Shown one piece after another: positions 9,701-17,735 of a stretch of 64,000 nt of DNA (positions are counted from its first letter, which is position 1; the number at the start of each line of letters is the position of its first letter). The notes below the pieces were generated by a model. It did not search any database. It saw only the letters and a program-made list of their open reading frames with translations, and was not told the origin of the DNA. The position numbers were made by a program, and so were the translations under genes. Origin of the DNA: Pedobacter sp. KBW06 (lineage in GTDB: Bacteria > Bacteroidota > Bacteroidia > Sphingobacteriales > Sphingobacteriaceae); assembly GCF_003852525.1 (NCBI RefSeq), contig NZ_QAJL01000001.1:1203133-1267132 (forward strand). The letters are read 5' to 3'.

Positions 9701-10187
9701 GCACAAAATTCCTGCTCGTATTTTTCAGTTGCAATACATTTTCACCAGCATCAAGATCAATGCGACCTACCTTTTCCCATGCATATCCTTCTCCAAGATG
9801 TGTCCCCGACTCCCGGCTCATATCCTGCTCATTTACCGATAAAATGTATTTCCTCGTTCCCGGTTTATTCTCCGCATAATCCCTGGACCTCGTCCATACA
9901 AAAAAGCTGCCTTTCGTTTTAACAGAGATCACGGTCATTGCATCAGGAACCGGATCCTTAGATGATCCTGCAAATAAGGCCCCTTTGCCGGAAACATTTG
10001 TCCCTGCTTCCTTACTAAAGACCCAACCTGCCGGAAACTGGAAATCCTCTGCTTCTATAAAATAAGTACTTTGTGCCTGTCCATATACTTTACCCGAGGT
10101 AAAAACACAACAGGAAAATACCACATATCCCAAATAATAGCCGTAGCCCAGGTTGTTTGTCTTCTTTATGATCTTTTTCAATAACAT
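6711..10187 (-). CDS. Large secreted protein: N-terminal carbohydrate-binding-like module plus six-hairpin-type domain
   Basis: 1158 residues with an N-terminal export signal ending near VYGQ. Residues ~40-175 (from YFIEAEDF through VRCDAILLS) resemble a beta-sandwich carbohydrate-binding module. The middle has a beta-sandwich followed by an alpha-helical region rich in Trp and Tyr that looks like an (alpha/alpha)6 barrel, then a beta-rich C-terminus. The C-terminal part (VYGAGKG..., GLVTIDNPAINYLTGISDDRFWLVLLNE) parallels the neighbouring 861-residue protein, so the two are distant paralogues. It starts 10 bp inside the upstream gene, which suggests translational coupling. The family and specificity are not recognised; a glycoside hydrolase or lyase is most likely. 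Confidence 0.55.
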   Translation of the reverse strand: MLLKKIIKKTNNLGYGYYLGYVVFSCCVFTSGKVYGQAQSTYFIEAEDFQFPAGWVFSKEAGTNVSGKGALFAGSSKDPVPDAMTVISVKTKGSFFVWTRSRDYAENKPGTRKYILSVNEQDMSRESGTHLGEGYAWEKVGRIDLDAGENVLQLKNTSRNFVRCDAILLSTDEAFNPGKEGVALTAYAIKPTRVKETPAVLTINEAASFTKKEKLLGTLSNDQLRLSFEKVLNDKTGKAQIVATTAIFQDKRWATLKAGIEENRIFLLSAKKSQIEFGAYFASWKNSVSLTEFVVKGKTYKPMDQNGAKNPFLSGEISACHPSAVKQVSPEELWVTYLTDQGQEVKGIWKLKPGASHYELSLSYSAKEPGFYSFVVSAFQDVAEQEVTQVQLPPMFNYKRLPTDPILIPGAMTPQPLAIVELGRSNRPLSFFVTGSLTDFPLDWGKDNTSRFGFSLKNAFNKVQPVAFAPVLGLEDSKLKAGQSLKRTFNLGALPENWNGALEYISNAIYQVKDYRAQDSSSLTNAAFNMIDLIRNDNASGWNAQLKGFYDIEADPKIAPTVAQSAPLAVISAAVMGRDEELYLSRALPTIEYTLSRSAFRWAKAVGAPYNLKEASLVLDPYKNVQFNTAYFDALNQLLDQKNPWLVQVGMPDQQPRKLSGYSVNLPAWTQELAAYRLTRDKQWLDKAVLHAKEFVQKEVYGQKTQLLTAQPFYNTSFYPYWWDLMDLYEINKDKTFLDAAKYASFFTIAGIRSYPLVQNQKQRIHEGGRYEGNTNLWWKDGEKFRLGFPRVDGDVTEKEVPQSLVSPVGLGLEQPVTFFLPNKNVRHIFMSTWAPHLLRLSAESNKDIFEIYARNSIIGRFSNYPGYYATGYTDLTYQKDYPYKGPDINSIYYHHISPHLAFTLDFLVTEAIQRSKGNISFPWGKQEGFVWFNNRVYGAGKGTIFDDSRVKLWLKKGLVTIDNPAINYLTGISDDRFWLVLLNEAQQEQEFEIGLDPDQLALKSTGVKFYKGTAAKPESTVLSGKKMKSVIAGKGLTAYSFPLQQPGAEKVLLPVKNGMQEVNIGAPWGKLHAFRIRSPFGWDSIYAYLSTPALTGAEAEMELNEDAATVVKRVGYPFEWSFPRIDPAKPASISLKLKTKGSTEVQQVEVVFDIDKK

Positions 10188-12763
10188 ACTTCTATTACTT
10201 TTAAGCCAAAAGGGGCTAATTCAATATTCAGGGAATTGGAATTGCTGCTCAATACCGTTCGTTTGCCGGTTGCATCCATTAGGGCAGGTTCTTTTGACAA
10301 GGCCCCGGAAAAGCCCGGAATTTTCCCCGGATTCAACAATACCTGTGTCTTCAGGGGCTGCTCACTGTTGTTCATCAGGACCACAAAACACTTGCGTTGA
10401 TCTGCATTAAGGGCCGTTACATATTCTATATAAGGACTTTCGGCCTTAACCAGGCCTTCCCTTAAAATTAAGGAAGCGGTTGTCCCGTATACTTTACCCG
10501 GAGCGAAACCATAAGTCTGATGCGGACCTACTTTAGGGGTAATGAATCCCCGCGGAAAAGAGATCTGCCCCTGCGAGCGAAGGTTTACCTCTGACAGTAA
10601 ATAATCCATGATCCAGCCAATCTGCCACCAGGCATGATGCGGAAATGGCCCGGCTCCCTTATCCATTGCATCCCAATAATAAGAAGCCACTCCTGTTTTT
10701 TGATCCACAAAAGCATCTCTGCCCCATGCTGCAGCTCTGGACATCGTTAGGAATAAGGAATCTTTGGTAATGGAAAACATCCGCAGAAACATTCCCGCAT
10801 GACTCGCCAACAGAATCGGCCCATGGTGATTTGCAGATCCAAGGATCCCTCCATGCTCAAAACTCAATCCCGCCTGACTGATTTCCCAGTCGGCCCTCTT
10901 AACTCCATTCACCTCTTTTTGAGCCAGGGAAGGAATGGGATGGGTATAAACAGATGCGGTATAAATTTTAGCTGCAGCAATTGCCGCATTTTGATATTTG
11001 GGTGCTTTAACCACCTCGTAAAGATCCAGCAAAGCCTGCACGCTCTGTGCAGTTGCAAAGTCGGGCGCAAACCTGGTATCCCCGCAAACACCGATAAATG
11101 ATCCTTTACTGATGGCCTGTTCGATATACCAATCCGCTCCTTTTTGTGCGGCTTCCAGGTATTTTTTATCTCCTAATAATTTGTAGGCGATGAACAAGCC
11201 ATAAAAGGTAGGCCTCAGGTCTAAAACATCCTTAAACATCGCTTCATGGGTCTTATTGTCGTAGGCAACTTCCCAGCTTCCATCAGGTTTCATCCAGGAC
11301 AATAATTTCTCTGCCGCCAGCTTTAGTTCCGCACGCAAACTTGCGTCCTCCGGATTAAACAACAACATGTTTCCTATGTCCATCATCAGGTAATAGGTAC
11401 TTCCGATAGGCTCTGTATAAGGTCCCCACTCTTCCGTAAATTTCCCGCTGTTTTGTAAAAAGTATTGCCCTTCCGAAGCACCATAGAAAAAACCTTTATC
11501 GGAATTCTGTTGTGCCAGTTTAAAGTTCCGGGCATAAGGAAGGCGGCTCCTGATCAGTTTCTCATTGCCTGTCAATTTCGCCAGCATCCACATCGCCCCA
11601 TAGTCTGAATTTTTAACCGCATCTTTTTCGGAGCCATACACCCCACCCAGATATTTCTGAGCACCGATTTCCAGATTCTTGTAGGGCGACAACTGCCACA
11701 TGGAAAGGCTGTCGTCCACTACATAGTTGGCCATTCTCAGGACGCGGTTCGTCAAAGACGAAGCTGTTTTCTTCAGGACAAGCACCTCTTTAAACCGATA
11801 GACATCATTTGCGGCATGTTTCATCACCGCAAACCAGTCCTCCGCCTGGATGGTGTACCGAAAAGAAAAGCTAAGCGAATCGTTTTTCGCGAGGTAAGAA
11901 TTTGCCTGTCCCAACACAGGGTGATAGACTGTTGGCATCATATTGCCCTTTCTGTTCAATACCGATAAGCCAATATTCCAGTTTCCCTGAGTTTTGCGAT
12001 CAAATGCCCAGGGATCCCTTCCGGTCCCAGGTTCCGGAATTACCGCCATGGTGATGTTTTGGCTGTTTTGCACCAGGGGCGATAATGTTGAAGCCGTACG
12101 CTCTCTCACCATAACCGGCACATCAGGGATCCCCTGCCCGTAGGCATAGGCATTGATAAAACTGGTATTCAACTGATTCCCCTGGAAAACTCCCGGAACA
12201 GTAGCCCATTTAAAATTACTTTTATCAAAAAGAGCCAGCTCCGGCGAAGCAATGGAATAATAACCAGCCTTTTTGGCCTTCAATTTCACGGTCACTTTCA
12301 GGTCGTTCGGATGTTGCGCGTCAAAGGCCCATAAAGAGCTGAGCGAAAACAGCTCATGTTCTTTCTGAAAAACCAGTTGCCCTTTGATTTCCTTTTTCCT
12401 GTCAGGATAAAAGTCGATTGCTTTTCCGGCCTGATTCATCTGAACAGGAGAAATCGCCTGCTTCCAGATCGGAATGATGTAACGGTAAATAGATTCCGGA
12501 AAATCAGCCCCCTTTGTTACAGGTTTTACCTCCTTCAGCGACAGCGTGTCCGCAGCATACAGGACAGAAAACTGCCCTGAGGTTTTTGCCGACAAATCCA
12601 TCCATGATCCTTTATTCAGGACCGATATTTTATTCAGGTGATACCCTTTTGCAGAATTCAGCCATTCTAAATGCAACTGGCCATTAGCAAGCGAAGGCCC
12701 TTTGGACTGTGCAAAAACGGAAAACGGGAAAAGGCATATCAGCCATCTTAATCTACCAGCCAT
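10178..12763 (-). CDS. Secreted six-hairpin-type protein, probable glycan-degrading enzyme
   Basis: 861 residues with a signal peptide ending at VFAQ. The N-terminal ~330 residues are beta-rich. They are followed by helical repeats typical of an (alpha/alpha)6 barrel (for example ANHHGPILLASHAGMFLRMF and HHAWWQIGWIMDYLL), then a beta C-terminal domain. His and Trp clusters in the barrel fit a sugar-binding cleft. It overlaps SusD by 11 bp upstream and the 1158-residue paralogue by 10 bp downstream, so these genes are tightly coupled. I cannot assign a CAZy family. The pairing with an FAD oxidoreductase and a LacI regulator suggests an unusual or oxidised sugar. Confidence 0.55.
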   Translation of the reverse strand: MAGRLRWLICLFPFSVFAQSKGPSLANGQLHLEWLNSAKGYHLNKISVLNKGSWMDLSAKTSGQFSVLYAADTLSLKEVKPVTKGADFPESIYRYIIPIWKQAISPVQMNQAGKAIDFYPDRKKEIKGQLVFQKEHELFSLSSLWAFDAQHPNDLKVTVKLKAKKAGYYSIASPELALFDKSNFKWATVPGVFQGNQLNTSFINAYAYGQGIPDVPVMVRERTASTLSPLVQNSQNITMAVIPEPGTGRDPWAFDRKTQGNWNIGLSVLNRKGNMMPTVYHPVLGQANSYLAKNDSLSFSFRYTIQAEDWFAVMKHAANDVYRFKEVLVLKKTASSLTNRVLRMANYVVDDSLSMWQLSPYKNLEIGAQKYLGGVYGSEKDAVKNSDYGAMWMLAKLTGNEKLIRSRLPYARNFKLAQQNSDKGFFYGASEGQYFLQNSGKFTEEWGPYTEPIGSTYYLMMDIGNMLLFNPEDASLRAELKLAAEKLLSWMKPDGSWEVAYDNKTHEAMFKDVLDLRPTFYGLFIAYKLLGDKKYLEAAQKGADWYIEQAISKGSFIGVCGDTRFAPDFATAQSVQALLDLYEVVKAPKYQNAAIAAAKIYTASVYTHPIPSLAQKEVNGVKRADWEISQAGLSFEHGGILGSANHHGPILLASHAGMFLRMFSITKDSLFLTMSRAAAWGRDAFVDQKTGVASYYWDAMDKGAGPFPHHAWWQIGWIMDYLLSEVNLRSQGQISFPRGFITPKVGPHQTYGFAPGKVYGTTASLILREGLVKAESPYIEYVTALNADQRKCFVVLMNNSEQPLKTQVLLNPGKIPGFSGALSKEPALMDATGKRTVLSSNSNSLNIELAPFGLKVIEVCY

Positions 12764-14318
12764 TGTTTTGTTTGATCAGCTTGTTTACAGTTAATTCGGT
12801 AGTAGGGATTGGAAAGAACAGATCTCTTTCCGTCGTATTTTTACCGGCATTTGCAGCATATTTATAAGTTGAGGGCGCTGTAGCGGTGATGCTTGTCCCT
12901 AAATCGTTCATTGTTTTCACATAGATGCCCCATCTGATCAGGTCATGCTTACGAATTCCTTCAAAACACAATTCTCTCAAACGTTCGTCCTGAATGGTCG
13001 CTAAAAACTGTGTTTTGCTTTGACCTGCCGGGATATCACAAATCGCATTGGCCGTACCCAAAGGCTTGTTAAAAGCCCTTCTTCTCACATTATTGATCGC
13101 ATCATAAGCAGCCTGTGTAGGGCCACCATTGACTTCGTTTTCCGCTTCTGCTTTCATCAGCAGGACATCCGAATAACGGATCACCGGGAAATTAGTAGAG
13201 GTAAAGCTGCGCGCTTTGGATCCGGTTTCGTACTCTCTTCTCCATTTACCGGGATTGCGGTCGTAGATCTGCGTTGCGGTAAAATTAGACTTTACCGTAT
13301 TCCCTCCGGAGGCTACAAAGCGGTACGGTGCGATGCTCCAGTTTCTCCTTGCCGTATCTGCCGTACCAAAAAGCTGATACAGTTTGGCCGTGATCTTCAT
13401 CGCACCTCCCGAATAGCCTATGGCTTCGCTTGGACACTCAATCCCGTTTTCTACGCCCATAGATCCTGCAAGGTCTACCGTTCCTACTTTATTGCCATAC
13501 ATTCCGATTTCCCAGATGCATTCTTTCTTCTCGTTGATGTCCTGGGTATGGTTGATGAAAATCTGTTTATAGTTCAGATTAAGCGCATGTTTATTCGATG
13601 CGATCACTTTGTCTGCATATTCCAGCGCATCTTTATAACGGCTCGGCTCATTTAAAGGTGCTCCTGCCATTTTCAAAAACACCCTTGCCAGGATCGCCTG
13701 TACACCTGTTTTGGAGATGCGCTCATTATAGGAGAAGTAATCGATATCATTCACCAGCTTTTCTGCCTGCTGCATGTCATTCACAACTGAAGCATATACT
13801 TCCGCCAATGGGGCACGGGGAAGGTATGGATCGTTGGGCGATTTGGTGGAACTCAGTTTTAAGGGAACAGGGCCAAAAAGATCCGCGAGGAGGTAATAAT
13901 AATAGCCCCTTAAAAACAAGGTTTCCCCTTTAATCGCATCCCTTTGTTTCGGGTCCATGTTCACGTCATCTACCTGTTCCAATAGTAAATTTGCGCGGTT
14001 TACTCCTTCGTATAAAACTTCCCAAAGCCTTCCGATATCCAGATGGCTTGCATCCATCACCATTACGCGGATGTTGTTGATGGAAATGCCTTTAAAAAAC
14101 GCTTCATCGCTCACTACAAAATAGCTGTACAATCCACGTCCATACATCCTTCCGTTAGGATCAATTAACCTGTTATACACCCCGTTCAGGCCATTTCTCA
14201 GGTCTTCTTCCGTGTTATAATAAGTATCCGGCGTTACAAAATCAGGATCCTTGTTCAGCAGTTTGGAGCAGGAAAGCATCATGATACTCATCAGCAGTAC
14301 TAATATTTTTGTTTTCAT
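12753..14318 (-). CDS. SusD/RagB-type glycan-binding lipoprotein, locus 1
   Basis: 521 residues from the ATG at 14318. The signal peptide begins MKTKILVLL and ends in the lipobox MLSC. The N-terminal SusD region (NKDPDFVTPDTYYNTEEDLRNGLNGVYNRL) and the TPR-like helical body, including FLRGYYYYLLADLFGPVPL, are clear; the C-terminus ends NKLIKQNNGW as in this family. It is a surface lipoprotein that caps the SusC porin and binds the substrate. An in-frame ATG at 14405 would add 29 residues before the signal peptide; I treat that stretch as a separate leader (see its entry). Confidence 0.92.
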   Translation of the reverse strand: MKTKILVLLMSIMMLSCSKLLNKDPDFVTPDTYYNTEEDLRNGLNGVYNRLIDPNGRMYGRGLYSYFVVSDEAFFKGISINNIRVMVMDASHLDIGRLWEVLYEGVNRANLLLEQVDDVNMDPKQRDAIKGETLFLRGYYYYLLADLFGPVPLKLSSTKSPNDPYLPRAPLAEVYASVVNDMQQAEKLVNDIDYFSYNERISKTGVQAILARVFLKMAGAPLNEPSRYKDALEYADKVIASNKHALNLNYKQIFINHTQDINEKKECIWEIGMYGNKVGTVDLAGSMGVENGIECPSEAIGYSGGAMKITAKLYQLFGTADTARRNWSIAPYRFVASGGNTVKSNFTATQIYDRNPGKWRREYETGSKARSFTSTNFPVIRYSDVLLMKAEAENEVNGGPTQAAYDAINNVRRRAFNKPLGTANAICDIPAGQSKTQFLATIQDERLRELCFEGIRKHDLIRWGIYVKTMNDLGTSITATAPSTYKYAANAGKNTTERDLFFPIPTTELTVNKLIKQNNGW

Positions 14319-14405
14319 CTGTATATAATTGCTTTTTAATGGTGATGAAGTGATCATCAGCATGGTCGTTACTTTTTGTAAATGGTATGCTGATGATGGT
14401 TTCAT
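14319..14405 (-). CDS. Leader micro-ORF between susC and susD (in-frame with SusD)
   Basis: Twenty-nine codons from an ATG at 14405, 33 bp after the SusC stop, run straight into the SusD ATG with no stop. The predicted peptide begins MKPSSAYHL and carries ITSSPLKSN near its end. The leader ahead of the locus 3 SusD (60903-60992) has the same length and 15 of 29 identical residues. Placing a SusD N-terminus here would put 29 polar residues before the lipoprotein signal, which is implausible. Translation of this stretch as a leader or coupling peptide is inference. Confidence 0.5.
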
Positions 14406-14438
14406 ATCTCTATTATTTTCTTTGATGATTGCTCTTGT

Positions 14439-17400
14439 TTAAAAATTGGCGTTCAATCCTATCGTGACCGACCGCGGTCTTGGATATGGCGACCAGTCGA
14501 ATCCCGGAGTCAGGGCAGTATGTCTCGTCGAAACCTCCGGATCCAGACCGGAATACTTGGTCCAGGTGATGAGGTTCTGAGCAGACACAGAAAACCGCAG
14601 GCTCTTCATTTTTAAAGATTTCATTACCGATACCGGTAATTTATAGCCAAGAGACACCGTTTTTAACCGGATAAAAGAGCCGTCTTCTATCGTACGGGAA
14701 GAATAATAGGCCGGGCCTTGTCCGCCTAACCGGTATAAATCATTCGTCTGATTTTCAGGGGTCCATCGATTTGCAAAGGAAGCAAACATGTTCAGCAGGT
14801 TTCTCTGGGTAGGATCTCCCCCCTCAAACTCTATGCGATTGGCATTTAAGATGTCATTGCCATAGCTCCATTGCAGGAAAACATTCAGGTCAAAATTACC
14901 ATAGCTGAAGTTGTTGCTAAAACCGCCGATATGAACAGGATTTGGATCCCCTATTACACTGCGGTCTGCATCATCGATCTGGCCATCCCCATTAATGTCC
15001 TTAAACCTGATGTCGCCGGGAAGGATATTCGCCCTTGGATTTCCATTGTTTGGCACATTTGGCTTCAATACATAACTTCCATTTGGCTGAACATCAAAAT
15101 CGCTATACTGATAAACACCATCGAACTTCATCCCATAAAACTGGGCAATGGGCTTTCCCGGAACAGCAATGTATGGGAAGGCATTGTTAAAGTTCCCCCA
15201 GGTTACTCTCGATAGCAGGTTTGGCTCGTCGTCATTCAGGGCAAGCACTTTGTTTCTGTTAAAGGCAATGTTGAAACTGGAACTCCAGGAGAACTTCTCT
15301 CCCTTAATGTTATTCGTGGTAATGCTCAGCTCAATACCACTGTTGGAGACCTTACCTACATTTTTAAATGCGGTTAAGAAACCCATACTTGGTGGCAAGG
15401 TGGCATTCAACAACAGGTCATGTGTTTTTTTATGGTAGTAATCAGCAGTTAGGGAGATTCTGTCTTTAAAGAAACTCAGGTCGATCCCAACATTAGATTG
15501 CACCGTTGTTTCCCATTTCAACTTTGTATTTCCAAGGTTCACCGGCACGATTCCTTTTCCCGGAACATTTCCTGAAGGATATCCCGATGAAGGCAACATT
15601 TTCAAAGCGGTAAGGGCAGCATAGTCATCCACCCGGTTATTCCCGGTATGTCCATATCCTATCCTCAGTTTTCCATCACTTAAAAAGCCGAGTTTCTTCA
15701 TAAATGGCTCGTCGGTAAAGCGCCAGGCAAATGCTCCTGAAGGAAAATAGGCCCATCTGTTTTCTGTCGGAAACCTGGACGACCCATCAGAGCGGAAAGA
15801 CACCGTAATTAAATATTTCGATTTATAATTGTAGTCTATTCTTCCAAGGTAGGACAGCAAACCGTTCCTCAGGTCTGAAGTTGGTGCCACCGTAATCTGC
15901 CCCTCGCCTATTCCATTCATGCCCAGCGATTCGTTGGGAATCAGAATGGAAGAAAAGCCGTTGGAATAGTTCCGGACATCCTGCATCGTTAAACCGGCAA
16001 GCACCTTTAAGGAATGTCCTCCTTTAAATTTGGTTTGATAGGTCAGTGTATTTTCATTCAGAAGGTTTGTGATGTCGGTATTGTTAACCGAACCGTTTAC
16101 TTTATTATTGTTGTTTGGATTTCCAAGACGGGAGGAAGAATTATTAAAAATCTCCTGTCTGATGTTTGCCTTGTTCAGTCCGCCGGTAATTCTTAACGAC
16201 AGGTTTTTCAAGATTTTATAATCCAGGTAAGAATTGATCACCAGGGTATTATTGAAAAGCGGCTTATACTCGTTCTGCGCAGCAAGGAGTGGATTGATCC
16301 GGTAATCGGCAGTCGCGCTTAAATCCGGGTCATAAAGCTCATCGATCATATTGGCATCGAAATCAATATTTCCCGTCACCGGACGAAAGCCCCAGGCGCT
16401 ATACATTAAACTGGCAGTAGGACTGGTTTGCGACTCTGCCACCACTGTTCCGAATTTCTTTGAGGACACATAGTTCAGGTTTACGCCTGCTTTCAGCTTT
16501 TTATTGACCACCTGATCCAGCACGATACGCCCCTGGTAACGGCGAAATCCGCTATTGATAATGAGCCCCGGTTGTTCTAACACCGATCCCGAAAGCGCAT
16601 ATTTCGTTTGTTCTGTCCCTCCGCGTAAGGAAAGGCTATGGTTCTGAATATGGGCATTGCGAAAAATCTGATCCTGCCAGTTGATCCCTTTCCGGTCTCT
16701 GTAGCTTTCGAGTGTTTGCCCGTTTTTAAGGTAAATGTCCCCGTACAATTCCGGGTTTAATTCCAGCTGATATTTCACAAACTCGTAAGGGCTCAATACG
16801 GCTTGTTGTTTGATGATGGAATTGATTCCTGCCCAGCCGTCATAGCTGATTTGCGGCTCGCCGGCTTTTCCTTTTTTGGTCGTGATCAATATAACGCCGT
16901 TGGCACCACGTGCCCCGTAAATGGCAGTCGCCGAAGCGTCTTTCAGAACTTCAATAGATTCAATTTCTTCGCTGTTGATGCTGTTGGCCACAGCACTTTC
17001 CGTAGGAAAACCATCGATGACATATAAAGGTGCATTGTCCTGGGTAACAGAATTGGCTCCCCGAATCACGATATTGAGTTCATTTCCCGGTTGCCCGTCA
17101 GTAGAAGACACCTGGACCCCGGCAATTCTACCTGCCAGAGCTTCGGTAAAAGTACCCACAGGGGCTTTGTTCATGTCTTTTATGTTTGCTGAACCCACCG
17201 AGCCGGTCAGGTCCCGTTTTGCAGCGGTACCGTAGCCAATCACGATCACTTCATTCAATCCTTTGGGATCTTCATTTAGCTTCACATTATAGGTGCTTCC
17301 TGCTGCTAAAGTGAGCTCTTTTGCCACAAAGCCGACATAGGAGAACACCAAAATTCCTTTCCCACCGGGAACGCCAATTCTATAGACACCATTGTTATCG

Positions 17401-17591
17401 GAAGAAACGACCGTTGTTTTCCCCTTTAACTGGACGCTAACACCAATAAGGGGCTTTCCTTCCTCATCGGATATTGTTCCGGTGATCAGTTTGACAGGTA
17501 AACCTGACTGTCCGTAGAGCAATTGCAGGGACATACAGAGGACCATTGATAACAATAGCCTTGTTCCAAAAATCGGGTAAATTTTTCTCAT
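14439..17591 (-). CDS. SusC/RagA-type TonB-dependent outer-membrane transporter, locus 1
   Basis: 1050 residues. A signal peptide (to about residue 28) is followed by a carboxypeptidase-regulatory-like beta-sandwich (about 35-110, GTISDEEGKPLIGVSVQLKG), the TonB box/plug (from VIGYGTAAKRDLTGSVG) with RGANSVTQDNAPLYVIDGFP, and a 22-strand-type barrel ending TIGLNANF. It imports oligosaccharides across the outer membrane together with the SusD encoded downstream. No STN domain is present, so it is not expected to signal to a FecR anti-sigma. This fits control by the LacI regulator instead. It lies 144 bp after the FAD oxidoreductase gene. Confidence 0.93.
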   Translation of the reverse strand: MRKIYPIFGTRLLLSMVLCMSLQLLYGQSGLPVKLITGTISDEEGKPLIGVSVQLKGKTTVVSSDNNGVYRIGVPGGKGILVFSYVGFVAKELTLAAGSTYNVKLNEDPKGLNEVIVIGYGTAAKRDLTGSVGSANIKDMNKAPVGTFTEALAGRIAGVQVSSTDGQPGNELNIVIRGANSVTQDNAPLYVIDGFPTESAVANSINSEEIESIEVLKDASATAIYGARGANGVILITTKKGKAGEPQISYDGWAGINSIIKQQAVLSPYEFVKYQLELNPELYGDIYLKNGQTLESYRDRKGINWQDQIFRNAHIQNHSLSLRGGTEQTKYALSGSVLEQPGLIINSGFRRYQGRIVLDQVVNKKLKAGVNLNYVSSKKFGTVVAESQTSPTASLMYSAWGFRPVTGNIDFDANMIDELYDPDLSATADYRINPLLAAQNEYKPLFNNTLVINSYLDYKILKNLSLRITGGLNKANIRQEIFNNSSSRLGNPNNNNKVNGSVNNTDITNLLNENTLTYQTKFKGGHSLKVLAGLTMQDVRNYSNGFSSILIPNESLGMNGIGEGQITVAPTSDLRNGLLSYLGRIDYNYKSKYLITVSFRSDGSSRFPTENRWAYFPSGAFAWRFTDEPFMKKLGFLSDGKLRIGYGHTGNNRVDDYAALTALKMLPSSGYPSGNVPGKGIVPVNLGNTKLKWETTVQSNVGIDLSFFKDRISLTADYYHKKTHDLLLNATLPPSMGFLTAFKNVGKVSNSGIELSITTNNIKGEKFSWSSSFNIAFNRNKVLALNDDEPNLLSRVTWGNFNNAFPYIAVPGKPIAQFYGMKFDGVYQYSDFDVQPNGSYVLKPNVPNNGNPRANILPGDIRFKDINGDGQIDDADRSVIGDPNPVHIGGFSNNFSYGNFDLNVFLQWSYGNDILNANRIEFEGGDPTQRNLLNMFASFANRWTPENQTNDLYRLGGQGPAYYSSRTIEDGSFIRLKTVSLGYKLPVSVMKSLKMKSLRFSVSAQNLITWTKYSGLDPEVSTRHTALTPGFDWSPYPRPRSVTIGLNANF

Positions 17592-17631
17592 GCACTTAGT
17601 TTATATTTGGTTATTTGGTTCAGGATCATTG

Positions 17632-17658
17632 GATCCGGGGTTTTATCTTCCCCGGATC
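17632..17658 (-). other. GC-rich hairpin between the FAD oxidoreductase and SusC genes
   Basis: A perfect 9-bp stem GATCCGGGG / CCCCGGATC (17632-17640 with 17650-17658) has a 9-nt loop. A second smaller dyad, GTTATC/GATAAC, lies at 17692-17708. No T-run follows on the leftward strand, so processing, mRNA stabilisation or partial attenuation between the two genes is more likely than a full stop. Confidence 0.5.
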
Positions 17659-17735
17659 TCTGGCGGTTTATGCCGAAAATAGCAAAACAAGGTTATCTAA
17701 AGGATAACAAATGCTTTACGCAGGTTCATAAAAAC

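Noticed and set aside
13020..13655. 211-codon + strand frame opposite SusD of locus 1
   Set aside because: Antisense of a certain SusD gene, with the typical Arg/Cys-rich shadow composition.
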